From: Burkholderia sp. IMCC1007 | GTDB taxonomy: Bacteria > Pseudomonadota > Gammaproteobacteria > Burkholderiales > Burkholderiaceae | Assembly: GCF_027257875.1 (NCBI RefSeq) | Contig: NZ_JAPVQY010000071.1 | Coordinates: forward strand, 1-35,144 | Direction of reading: 5' to 3' | Length of the DNA: 35,144 nucleotides | Shown: positions 1 through 7,242 of the stretch, piece by piece | How the letters are laid out: each line of letters starts with the position of its first letter | How positions within the stretch are numbered: position 1 is the stretch's first letter | Made by a program: the position numbers and the translations under genes | Notes under the pieces: model-generated | Seen by the model: the letters and a program-made list of their open reading frames with translations, nothing else | What the model was told of the DNA's origin: nothing | The model's database searches: none

Positions 1-299
1 GCCAGCAGCGGCGGACGCGCGATGGCGGGCCCGACCGGCGTGGCCGGCGACGGCGGCGCCACGTCGCCCGACGACGTCGCGCCATCCGCCGCCCGCACCG
101 CGCCGCGCGCCTGCTGTTCGGCGGCCGCGGCCCATTGGCCCGATCCGACGCCGCTCGACATTGCCCATAGCAGCAGCCACAGCGCGCTGCGCGCCACGGG
201 CGCGCGCCAGTCGGCACGCGCACGCATCGCGATGAGCGCGCGCTGCGAAATGCACATCTTGTGGCGCGTGCTGCCGTGCCGTCGCGACGCCGTCGTCAT
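1..299 (-). CDS. bcsB: Cellulose synthase regulatory subunit BcsB, N-terminal part (cut by window edge)
   Basis: The minus strand is open from an ATG at 299 to the window edge, 11 bases after the bcsA stop. The 99 visible residues begin with a basic stretch, followed by a hydrophobic segment around residues 35-50 (ALWLLLWAMSSGVGSG) and an Ala-rich AAAAEQQ region, which fits a Sec signal peptide, and then a Pro/Ala-rich linker. BcsB is the periplasmic, membrane-anchored partner of BcsA that guides the nascent glucan. None of its carbohydrate-binding domains lie inside the window, so the call rests mainly on position directly after bcsA, where bcsB is almost always found, plus the export signal. 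Confidence 0.75.
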   Translation of the reverse strand, partial: MTTASRRHGSTRHKMCISQRALIAMRARADWRAPVARSALWLLLWAMSSGVGSGQWAAAAEQQARGAVRAADGATSSGDVAPPSPATPVGPAIARPPLL

Positions 300-310
300 G
301 CTGTTCGCCT

Positions 311-2542
311 TCACGTGACCTTTTTGTCCTTGTTTCGATCGCCGCGGCCGCGCACGCGCATATCCGCGTACAGGCGCGCGATCACGCGAAGCAGACCGTA
401 CACGCCGACCTTCACGAGATGCAGGAACGCGCGCGGCGGCGAATCCGGCCGGCGGCCGTCCGTCCAGTCGATCCATGCGTCCGCGCGCGCAAAGGTCGAA
501 CTGACGAGATCGAACTCCTGCCGCTGCGACAGGCTCTCGAACCGGATGCCGACCCGCCCGGGCTCGACATATTCGATCGTTGCCGGAAACGCGCTCTCGT
601 CGATGCCGCGAAACAGCGACACCGTCACCGCCTCGCCCGCCGGAATGCGTGCGTCGTCGGGAACCGCCACGCCGATGCCGCCCTCCGAGTAGTCGCGCGT
701 CTCGCATGCCAGTGTCCGGCCGTTCGCAAAGCGCAGCATGACCGGAATCCGCGCCGCGACGCGATGCGACACGCGCGTCTGCCGGCGTTCGTTGGCCGCC
801 GCGACGGCGAGCCCCAGAATCAGGATGTTGTAGGTCGTCCACGCGAGGTTGAACGCCGTCGTCTGGACTTCGCTGCCGACATGGCGGTTGAGAATCAGGT
901 TCAATGCGCCCATCGCGAGGCCGATCACGTTCAGGATCACCAGGCTCAGATACGGTTTCGACACGGCCCAATCGAAGTAGCCGCGGTCGATGCGCCCGCC
1001 CTTCGCCGTCACGTTGAACTTGCCCAGCCGCGGATTGATCATCGCAAGCAGCGTCGGCAGCGCGATGTACGACGCCAGCACGGCCTCGTAGACCTCCGCC
1101 CAGAACGAATGCCGGAACCGGCTCTGCATCCGCGAGTTCGTCACGTTGGCATGGACGACGTGCGGCAGCGCATAGAGCGCGAGCATCGTCGCGGAAGCAT
1201 GGATCACGTGGGCGTCGAAGAACAGGAACGACAGCGGTGCGGTCAGGAACACGAGCCGCGGAATCCCGTAGAAGAAATGCATCATCGCGTTCAGGTAGCA
1301 CAGGCGCTGGCCCAGCGTCAGTCCGCGCCCGAACAACGGGTTGTCGATGCGGAATATCTGCGTCATGCCGCGCGCCCAGCGGATCCGCTGGCCGATGTGG
1401 CCGGTCAGGCTCTCGGTCGCGAGCCCCGCTGCCTGCGGTATCGCGAGATACGCGGTCGTATAGCCGCGGCGATGCAGCTTGAGCGCGGTGTGTGCGTCCT
1501 CGGTCACGGTCTCCGTCGCGATGCCGCCGATTTCTTCCACCATCGAGCGGCGCAGCAGCGCGCACGATCCGCAGAAAAACGTCGCGTTCCAGAGATCGTT
1601 GCCGTCCTGCACCAGCCCGTAGAACAATTCGCCTTCGTTCGGCACTTCCCTGAAAATGCGGAGGTTGCGCTCGAACGGATCCGGCGAAAAGAAGTGATGC
1701 GGCGTCTGCAGCATCGACAGCTTCGGATCCCGAATGAACCAGCCGAGACCGATCTGCAGGAACGAACGCGTCGGCACGTGATCGCAATCGAAGATCGCGA
1801 CGTATTCGCCGTCGGTGATCTTCAGCGCTTCATTGAGATTGCCGGCCTTTGCATGGCGATTGTGATCGCGCGTCGTCCAATGCACGCCGACCGACTCGCA
1901 GAATGCGCGGAATTCCTCGCGACGCCCGTCGTCGAGCACGTGGATCGACAGCTTGTCGGCCGGGTAATCCAGCGCGAGCGCCGCATAGATCGTCGGCTTG
2001 ACGACGCTCAACGGCTCGTTGTACGTCGGGATCAACACGTCGACGCTCGGCCAGTGTGCGCGCGACGCGGGCAACGGCAGCGGCTTGCGCCCGAGCGGCC
2101 ACGCGGTCTGGAAGTAGCCGAGCAGCAGCACCGCCGCCGCATAGGCTTCGGCCGCCACGAGCAGCGTGCCCCACGCCGCGTCGAGCGGATGCGACCATTC
2201 CAGCGTCTCGGACAGTCGCCAATACATGTACCGGCCGGTGGCCGCCACCGACAGCACGATCATCACGAGCGTCGCGTAGCGTCCGTCCAGGCGCCGGATC
2301 AGGAGCGAACAGGCGATGCAGTTCGCGGCGAACACGAGTTGCCCGACGTTGTCGAGCGGGACGGTACACACGAAGTACAGCGCCAGCAGCGTACAGGCCG
2401 CCGCCGGCAGCACGACGATCCAGCCGCTGCCGGGCAACGCATCGACGAACCGGTCGAACGCTGCGGGACGCGCCGCCTCACCGCGGGCGCTCAAACGACG
2501 CTCCGCGCGATATCGCGCCGATCGAGCGCGCGCTCGAGCCAT
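311..2542 (-). CDS. bcsA: Cellulose synthase catalytic subunit BcsA (UDP-forming)
   Basis: Inner-membrane processive GT2 enzyme that polymerises UDP-glucose into beta-1,4-glucan and is activated by cyclic di-GMP. From the ATG at 2542 (743 aa) it has N-terminal membrane helices and a GT-A domain with all the signature residues: DDG near 204, DCD near 252, TED near 347 and QRIRW near 385. More helices follow, then a C-terminal PilZ domain with the RQTRVSHR arm near 587 and DYSEGG near 617, so c-di-GMP binding should be intact. An in-frame ATG at 2611 would add 23 residues and lengthen the overlap with bcsQ; a TTG overlapping the bcsQ stop is also possible. The length suits the family (about 750-870 aa). 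Confidence 0.96.
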   Translation of the reverse strand: MARARARSARYRAERRLSARGEAARPAAFDRFVDALPGSGWIVVLPAAACTLLALYFVCTVPLDNVGQLVFAANCIACSLLIRRLDGRYATLVMIVLSVAATGRYMYWRLSETLEWSHPLDAAWGTLLVAAEAYAAAVLLLGYFQTAWPLGRKPLPLPASRAHWPSVDVLIPTYNEPLSVVKPTIYAALALDYPADKLSIHVLDDGRREEFRAFCESVGVHWTTRDHNRHAKAGNLNEALKITDGEYVAIFDCDHVPTRSFLQIGLGWFIRDPKLSMLQTPHHFFSPDPFERNLRIFREVPNEGELFYGLVQDGNDLWNATFFCGSCALLRRSMVEEIGGIATETVTEDAHTALKLHRRGYTTAYLAIPQAAGLATESLTGHIGQRIRWARGMTQIFRIDNPLFGRGLTLGQRLCYLNAMMHFFYGIPRLVFLTAPLSFLFFDAHVIHASATMLALYALPHVVHANVTNSRMQSRFRHSFWAEVYEAVLASYIALPTLLAMINPRLGKFNVTAKGGRIDRGYFDWAVSKPYLSLVILNVIGLAMGALNLILNRHVGSEVQTTAFNLAWTTYNILILGLAVAAANERRQTRVSHRVAARIPVMLRFANGRTLACETRDYSEGGIGVAVPDDARIPAGEAVTVSLFRGIDESAFPATIEYVEPGRVGIRFESLSQRQEFDLVSSTFARADAWIDWTDGRRPDSPPRAFLHLVKVGVYGLLRVIARLYADMRVRGRGDRNKDKKVT

Positions 2543-3270
2543 GCACCGCACGCGTTCAGGTCGGCAGCGGCCTGCGAACGCGGGTCGTAGCGATTCACGG
2601 TCGTCCGGCACGCGAGCGATTCCGCGACACCTTGATCCGCGTGAATCACGCCGCCGAACCGTATCGCGCCGAGACTATCGCACAGCACGCGCAACACGTC
2701 GCGGCCCAGCTCGCGGGACTGATCGACCTGATTGACCACATAGCCGTCGCCCGCGAAATCGGCGCGGGCCGCCGCATACGCGTCGATCATCCGCCGCATC
2801 TGCGGAATCGACGCGTACGATGCCGCATCGGCGAGCACGACATGCAGCACGAAATGCGCGGCCGTCAGCGCCGCGCGCATGTATACCGAGGTGCCCGGCG
2901 GCGTATCGACGATCACGAGATCGTCGCCGCCGAGCCCAAGTGCCGCGAGACCGCGCGCGAGCCATGACGGGTCGTGGTCCAGCAGCCGCTCGAAGCGGCG
3001 CTGATCCGTTTCGCTCACCACGCCGAACGGTAATACCGTAATCTCGTCGGCGACCGCGGCCGGCCAGCTCAGTCCGTTGAGTGCGGCATGGGCCAGCCCG
3101 TCGGTCATGTCGAACGGCACGCCGAAATGCAGCTTCAGCGCATTCTGCGGATCGAGATCGACCACGCTCACGCGATGCTTTCGCGACGCGGCCATCACGG
3201 CGGCGAGGTTCGTCGCGAGCGTCGTCTTGCCGACGCCGCCCTTTGCCGACGCAATCGCGACGATCTTCAT
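2491..3270 (-). CDS. bcsQ: Cellulose biosynthesis ParA/MinD-like ATPase BcsQ
   Basis: 259 aa SIMIBI-class ATPase. It opens with the deviant Walker A KGGVGKTT at residues 10-17, has VDLDPQ near 38 and the VDTPPG switch/Walker B region near the middle. In enterobacteria BcsQ is needed for cellulose secretion and for polar placement of the synthase. The ATG at 3270 shares an ATGA overlap with the bcsP stop, so translation is probably coupled; an ATG five codons upstream is less likely. The gene also overlaps the start of bcsA. It is a chromosomal bcs-type ATPase rather than a partition protein, because it lies between bcsP and bcsA. Confidence 0.92.
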   Translation of the reverse strand: MKIVAIASAKGGVGKTTLATNLAAVMAASRKHRVSVVDLDPQNALKLHFGVPFDMTDGLAHAALNGLSWPAAVADEITVLPFGVVSETDQRRFERLLDHDPSWLARGLAALGLGGDDLVIVDTPPGTSVYMRAALTAAHFVLHVVLADAASYASIPQMRRMIDAYAAARADFAGDGYVVNQVDQSRELGRDVLRVLCDSLGAIRFGGVIHADQGVAESLACRTTVNRYDPRSQAAADLNACGAWLERALDRRDIARSVV

Positions 3271-3692
3271 GAACGGCCCTTCCACGTGGGCGGCAGATCC
3301 TGCCGGTCGCCCGTCGGCGCGGTTCGCAACCGCTCGAACACCCGAACCAGCGGCTGCGCCGGACCTTGCGCGCCCGTCCCGTGCGGTGCCACCTGCCGGC
3401 CGACCAGCTTCTTCAGCGGAGCGGAAGTTTGATCGCGCCTGTCGGCATCGGCATCCGGTGGGACTGCCGCACGCGTGTCGGTCGTCACGATATTGCGCAG
3501 GCCGTGCCCGTTATCCGGCGGCGCCGAATGCGGCTGCGGCTGCGGCGCGTGCTCGCGCAACTCGACACCGTCGAGCAGCGGCCAACGCGCGCGCGCCGCG
3601 TCGGCATCCGCTTCGGCACGGACTTCCTGATAGCGTCCGGCATCACCGCCAAAGCGCTTGAACAACGATTCGATATCCCGTGAGGTCGACAT
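3267..3692 (-). CDS. bcsP: Cellulose biosynthesis protein BcsP (BcsR-like N-terminus, Pro-rich tail)
   Basis: 141 aa. The first 45 residues resemble the small protein BcsR: DIESLFKRFGG, then YQEV, then ARWPLLDGV, the pattern of the BcsR family whose E. coli member carries a KRWPLL segment. The rest is low-complexity, rich in Pro, Gln, His and Ala, and probably disordered. In beta-proteobacterial bcs operons the gene before bcsQ usually encodes this type of protein. In E. coli BcsR binds BcsQ and sets synthase activity, so a similar partnership with the coupled downstream BcsQ is inferred. It starts 45 bases after the bcsD stop. The symbol bcsP follows operon position and domain layout. Confidence 0.75.
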   Translation of the reverse strand: MSTSRDIESLFKRFGGDAGRYQEVRAEADADAARARWPLLDGVELREHAPQPQPHSAPPDNGHGLRNIVTTDTRAAVPPDADADRRDQTSAPLKKLVGRQVAPHGTGAQGPAQPLVRVFERLRTAPTGDRQDLPPTWKGRS

Positions 3693-3737
3693 AGCGTGCC
3701 CAATTGTTATCGCGGATCTTCCGGTCGACCGGACCGC

Positions 3738-4193
3738 TCAGTTCTGTGCCCGCGCAATGCGCAGTTCGATCCGCGCGTCGTCCAGCGACGCGACGTCCTG
3801 CGTCACGCGCAAGCCCGTCGCGCCGACGCTGTCGAACCAGCCCTGATACGCGCCTTCGAGGAAGGCAGAGGACCATGCGAGATGACCGTTGCCGAGCGCG
3901 CGCAACGGCGCGGCGTAATGGACGATGCGCAGGAAATCGCGTTCGTCGGACAGTTCGGCGTAGCCCCACTGCGCGTCGCGCCAGCGCGCATTCAATGCGG
4001 CCGTCAGATCGTCCGTCGATTCGCATGGGCCGAGTGGATGGGCCGCCGCGAAGCGCATGCCGACGCGCGCCATCAAGTGCCTCAACTCGTTGCGATCGAG
4101 CTGATCGGTGAACTCTCCCGCCAGTGCCTCCAGGAATCCGCGCCATTGAAGCGACACCTGACGCTCGAGAAAATGCTCAAGAATTCCCTGCAT
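3738..4193 (-). CDS. bcsD: Cellulose synthase subunit D (BcsD)
   Basis: 151 aa, close to the 156 aa of Komagataeibacter BcsD. Recognisable family features include the FLEALAGEFTDQ opening, the DDLTAALNARW segment, RIVHYAAPL, FLEGAYQGWF and a C-terminal VTQDV. BcsD forms a periplasmic ring that helps align glucan chains into fibrils. The ATG at 4193 gives the family length; an in-frame ATG at 4268 would add 25 residues with no family counterpart. A GGGG tract about 12 bases upstream is a weak ribosome site. The gene has a 247 bp leader holding one copy of the repeated upstream motif, so it may have its own promoter. Confidence 0.85.
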   Translation of the reverse strand: MQGILEHFLERQVSLQWRGFLEALAGEFTDQLDRNELRHLMARVGMRFAAAHPLGPCESTDDLTAALNARWRDAQWGYAELSDERDFLRIVHYAAPLRALGNGHLAWSSAFLEGAYQGWFDSVGATGLRVTQDVASLDDARIELRIARAQN

Positions 4194-4282
4194 GGACGAC
4201 GAATCCCCGGTGAAAAATATCGATCTGCGCGACCGCATCGGGTGTTTCGCGTGCGGGCATCGCTGCAACAGCGTTTTGGCGC

Positions 4283-4337
4283 ATCGTAGCGAATCAGGGC
4301 ACCCGAGCGGGGCCCGACATCTAGCCGAAAACCGCCA
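4283..4337 (-). promoter_or_regulatory. Candidate activator box and -10 before bcsD (motif copy 3)
   Basis: On the minus strand TGGCGGTTTTCGGCTAG (4337-4321) is followed after 32 bases by TACGAT (4288-4283), a fair -10. No good -35 lies between them, as expected for an activator-dependent promoter. The box matches copy 2 (4794-4810) at 15 of 17 bases and lies at nearly the same distance from the start codon. Confidence 0.45.
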
Positions 4338-4440
4338 AACTGGCAGACATAACCGACACCGCGAACCGGCGAGCGGATATCAGGTCGTGTTGGCGCCGGT
4401 ACGCGCACGCGATGCGCGATGCAATCGATGCGTCGACGTA

Positions 4441-4674
4441 TCAGGCCAGACCGGCGGAGGATTCCGGGCGAAATTCGCAGAACAGTTCGCGGCGTTCGGC
4501 GAGCACGTCGATCTGCGCCGGCGTCAAGGCGGCCACGATCGATGCGGTCTCTTCCGACATGCCCAGTTGTTGCTTCGCCGCTTCGCGATCCGCCTGCAGC
4601 AATCGCTGAGCGAGTGTCAGATAGGATCGGTTGAATTCCGTAATCGCGTCGAAGATATCGTCCTGTTCGGCCAT
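4441..4674 (-). CDS. Short FlhD-like protein A
   Basis: 77 aa starting at 4674, preceded by AGGAA at good spacing. The protein aligns along its length with the first two thirds of FlhD: FNRSYLTLAQRLL corresponds to INLSYLLLAQRLI, QLGMSEETASIVAALT to RLGINEEMANTLGALT, and RELFCEFR to NQLVCHFR. FlhD is normally about 105-120 aa and works as FlhD4C2 in flagellar gene activation. Here the C-terminal third is absent and no flhC lies in the window. It is a paralogue of the gene just upstream (4892-5092). Position before the bcs genes suggests a role in matrix control or in crosstalk with FlhC, but this is inference. Confidence 0.75.
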   Translation of the reverse strand: MAEQDDIFDAITEFNRSYLTLAQRLLQADREAAKQQLGMSEETASIVAALTPAQIDVLAERRELFCEFRPESSAGLA

Positions 4675-4756
4675 GATCGTTCCTGATTCCGGGCGGCGAT
4701 TGGATTCAGCCGGCCGCTGCGCGCGTCTTGGCAGCGCTCGGCGTTTTCGGCCAGAT

Positions 4757-4810
4757 ACTTTACGGGTTGGGCACATCGGTTTGCGGACAAAGGCTAGCCG
4801 CAATCCGCCA
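4757..4810 (-). promoter_or_regulatory. Candidate activator box and -10 before flhD-like A (motif copy 2)
   Basis: On the minus strand TGGCGGATTGCGGCTAG (4810-4794) is followed after 31 bases by TAAAGT (4762-4757) as a possible -10. The box contains a GCGG-ATT-GCGG direct repeat with 7 bp period. It lies 120-136 bases before the start codon at 4674. Confidence 0.45.
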
Positions 4811-4891
4811 GATTCTTGATTTCCGTTCGCGAATAGGCAGTAGTCGGGCTTACGTGTCCGGAGGTACCGCCGAAACAACGCCGCTTGCCGC

Positions 4892-5092
4892 CTAAGGTTG
4901 CGACCGGCCATTGATCAGTGCTTCGATCTCACTTGGCGTCAGCGCGATGATCCGGGACGCGATCTCGTTTGAGATACCCAACTCGCGCGCCGCTACCTCG
5001 CAATCGATCTTCAACATCTCCTGCATCAGCTCGAGATAGGTAGGATTGAGTGTTCCAAACACTTGGTCGATATCATCCTGTTCCATCATCAT
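4892..5092 (-). CDS. Short FlhD-like protein B
   Basis: 66 aa. The sequence EQDDI, then YLELMQEML, CEVAARELGIS, EIASRIIALTPSEIEAL parallels the neighbouring protein (4441-4674) and the FlhD core, but stops before the LFCEFR segment, so it is shorter still. Three consecutive ATG codons (5092, 5089, 5086) follow a GGGAG ribosome site; the middle one has the most usual spacing. It is the first gene of the leftward bcs block and lies opposite galU across a 390 bp control region. FlhD homology supports a regulatory or protein-binding role. DNA binding cannot be inferred, as FlhD itself depends on FlhC. Confidence 0.7.
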   Translation of the reverse strand: MMMEQDDIDQVFGTLNPTYLELMQEMLKIDCEVAARELGISNEIASRIIALTPSEIEALINGRSQP

Positions 5093-5142
5093 GCTCTCCC
5101 GATAACACGCAGCGTTGAATCCGATGCGCGGACATCCACACC

Positions 5143-5165
5143 AATCCGGAAATTTCATCCGGATT
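5143..5165. repeat. Perfect inverted repeat in the leader of flhD-like B
   Basis: AATCCGGA (5143-5150) and TCCGGATT (5158-5165) are exact complements separated by 7 bases. The dyad lies between the proposed -10 at 5186-5191 and the start codon, about 14-37 bases into the predicted transcript. It could be a repressor operator or an mRNA hairpin; no U-tract follows, so it is not a terminator. Confidence 0.5.
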
Positions 5166-5185
5166 CCGTATCTTCCGCATCAGAC

Positions 5186-5237
5186 TGCATACCAGACACG
5201 TGATCGCCTGCCGGCGGACGACAGTCGCAATCTGCTA
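5186..5237 (-). promoter_or_regulatory. Candidate activator box and -10 before flhD-like B (motif copy 1)
   Basis: On the minus strand TAGCAGATTGCGACTG (5237-5222) matches copy 2 at 12 of 16 bases, with TATGCA (5191-5186) 30 bases further on as a weak -10. It lies 130-145 bases before the start codon, as in the other two copies. The rest of the 5093-5482 divergent region shows no confident galU promoter. Confidence 0.35.
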
Positions 5238-5482
5238 TATAACGCCGAGTCAGCGACATGCATACCGTTTCAAAATAATTGTCGTGATCTTGCAATGGCC
5301 TGTCGGATCCGCCCAGGATTCAGTCGCCGCATCAATCCCGAACACCCCTAGGATTTCCGGAATCGCACGTGCGAGCCGCTGCAATTGCGTTCCGTGCGAC
5401 GCCAGATATGTGTCGCGCCCGGACACCGACATCGGACATCGACGTTGTCCGCTTTTCATTCCAAACCCATGGAATTACCACT

Positions 5483-6367
5483 ATGTTGAAAGTGACGAAA
5501 GCTGTCTTTCCGGTCGCCGGCCTGGGCACGCGGTTCCTGCCGGCCACCAAGGCGAGCCCCAAGGAAATGTTGCCGGTGGTGGACAAGCCGTTGATCCAGT
5601 ATGCGGTGGAGGAAGCGATCGAAGCGGGCATCACGGAGATGATCTTCGTGACCGGACGCAGCAAGCGGGCGATCGAGGATCACTTCGACAAGTCGTACGA
5701 GATCGAAGCCGAGCTCGAGGCACGCGGCAAGGACAAGCTGCTGTCGCTCGTACGCAGCATCAAGCCCAGCCATGTCGACTGCTTTTACGTTCGCCAGGCC
5801 GAAGCGCTCGGGCTCGGTCATGCCGTCCTGTGCGCGGAGAAACTCGTCGGCGACAATCCGTTCGCGGTGATCCTCGCCGACGACCTGCTCGACGGTCCGA
5901 CGCCGGTGCTGCGCCAGATGATCAACGTCTTCGATCACTATCATGCGTCGGTCGTCGGGGTCGAGGAGATCGCCCCTGAAGATTCGAAGTCCTATGGCGT
6001 GATCGACGGCAAGCGCTGGGAAGACGATCTGTTCAAGGTGTCCGGGATCGTCGAGAAGCCCGAACCGGCGAATGCGCCGTCGAACTTCGGCGTCGTCGGC
6101 CGCTACGTGCTGAAGCCGAAGATCTTCGAACATCTTCGCGCGATCAAGCCCGGCGCGGGCGGCGAATTGCAATTGACCGATGCGATCCAGTCGCTGCTCA
6201 CCGACGAACAGGTGCTCGCATACCGCTACGACGGCACGCGCTTCGATTGCGGCAGCAAGCTCGGGTACTTGAAGGCCACGGTCGAGTTCGCGCTGCGGCA
6301 TCCGGAGGTGGCGGGCGACTTCGAGCGGTATCTGCTCGCGCGCCTCTCCGAGGCGATGGTCGCATGA
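5483..6367 (+). CDS. galU: UTP-glucose-1-phosphate uridylyltransferase GalU
   Basis: 294 aa cytoplasmic nucleotidyltransferase forming UDP-glucose from UTP and glucose-1-phosphate. The N-terminus has the signature VFPVAGLGTRFLPATKASPKEMLPVVDKP split over residues 7-35, with GLGTRFLPATK as the nucleotide-binding loop; VEKPEPANAPSN and GELQLTDAIQ follow in the C-terminal half. The length fits bacterial GalU. The ATG at 5483 is the only start consistent with the family, since upstream in-frame residues are unrelated. UDP-glucose is the cellulose precursor and probably feeds the EPS as well, so its position between the two loci makes sense. It may be co-transcribed with the next two genes. Confidence 0.95.
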   Translation: MLKVTKAVFPVAGLGTRFLPATKASPKEMLPVVDKPLIQYAVEEAIEAGITEMIFVTGRSKRAIEDHFDKSYEIEAELEARGKDKLLSLVRSIKPSHVDCFYVRQAEALGLGHAVLCAEKLVGDNPFAVILADDLLDGPTPVLRQMINVFDHYHASVVGVEEIAPEDSKSYGVIDGKRWEDDLFKVSGIVEKPEPANAPSNFGVVGRYVLKPKIFEHLRAIKPGAGGELQLTDAIQSLLTDEQVLAYRYDGTRFDCGSKLGYLKATVEFALRHPEVAGDFERYLLARLSEAMVA

Positions 6368-6468
6368 CATGAACGCGAGACGACGATCGGCCTCGATTAC
6401 GCTACCGATGCGATCGTTGCAGCGCATGACGGCGCCCGTCCTGCCCACACGAACAGGCGGCGCCCGGC

Positions 6469-7047
6469 ATGTGGACATCGATTAGCCACCTTGGCGACGC
6501 AGCACTGACCGGCCCGCTCGCAGCGGTTTGCAGCGCATGGCTCGCGACGTCGCTGCATGGCTGGCGGATCACCGCATCTTGGTTGATGCTGCTCGGCGGC
6601 GGCATGCTGGCGGTCGGCCTGACGAAGATCCTGTATGCGGGCTGCGGCATCGAGATTCGTACGATCGACTTTCGCATGATCAGCGGGCACACAATGCTCG
6701 CTGCATCGGTATGGCCGATGGCGTTCCTGCTCGCGCTGCACGATGGCTGGCATGTACGCGCCCATATCGCGTTGCTGCCCGGCTCGGCGCTCGCGGCGGC
6801 CGTCGCGACAGCCCGCGTGTTCGATCATGCGCACACCGTATCCGAGGTGGTGGTCGGCTGGATCGTCGGCATGCTTGTCATGCTGACCCTGCTGCGCTGG
6901 AATACCGCACCCTTGCTGCTTCCCTGGCGCCGATTACCCGCGGCCGCGTCGATGCTTGCCGTCTCGGCCATCGCTTACGGATACCGCTCGCCGATCCAGG
7001 CCGCGATCGAGACTTACTCCCCGTTCCTGTGCGCGGCATTTCGATGA
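6469..7047 (+). CDS. PAP2-family membrane phosphatase with altered motifs
   Basis: 192 aa, strongly hydrophobic, with about five or six membrane segments. Motif 2 of the type 2 phosphatidic acid phosphatase family is present as ISGHT near residue 72. Motif 3 is ARVFDHAHTVSEVVVG, giving the usual Arg and His but Glu where Asp is normal. Motif 1 (Lys-x6-Arg-Pro) is degenerate. Such enzymes in polysaccharide clusters can recycle undecaprenyl pyrophosphate released by Wzy or dephosphorylate lipid carriers, a plausible role here. It begins 101 bases after galU. Activity is uncertain because of the Asp-to-Glu change. Confidence 0.75.
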   Translation: MWTSISHLGDAALTGPLAAVCSAWLATSLHGWRITASWLMLLGGGMLAVGLTKILYAGCGIEIRTIDFRMISGHTMLAASVWPMAFLLALHDGWHVRAHIALLPGSALAAAVATARVFDHAHTVSEVVVGWIVGMLVMLTLLRWNTAPLLLPWRRLPAAASMLAVSAIAYGYRSPIQAAIETYSPFLCAAFR

Positions 7048-7242
7048 GGCGGCGGCACACCTGTACCCCATGTCGGGATCGCGAGGCCGTCGTCGTATCG
7101 ACCCGCCGCTTCTTACACGTTATGCCCGACGCACCGGGGTGGCGGCCCGCGCCAACATTCTGTCGGACCGATTCGACGAGCGCTCCGCACAATGCTGCTA
7201 TTTCGCACCGCACCATTTCCCCCGAAATCACGTGTCAATTCG

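Noticed and set aside
419..2590. Very long open frame (723 codons) on the plus strand opposite bcsA
   Set aside because: Arg/His-rich composition with no domain; it mirrors the strong GC bias of bcsA, which has all catalytic motifs.
5456..6478. 340 codon minus-strand frame opposite galU
   Set aside because: Antisense shadow of an unmistakable GalU.
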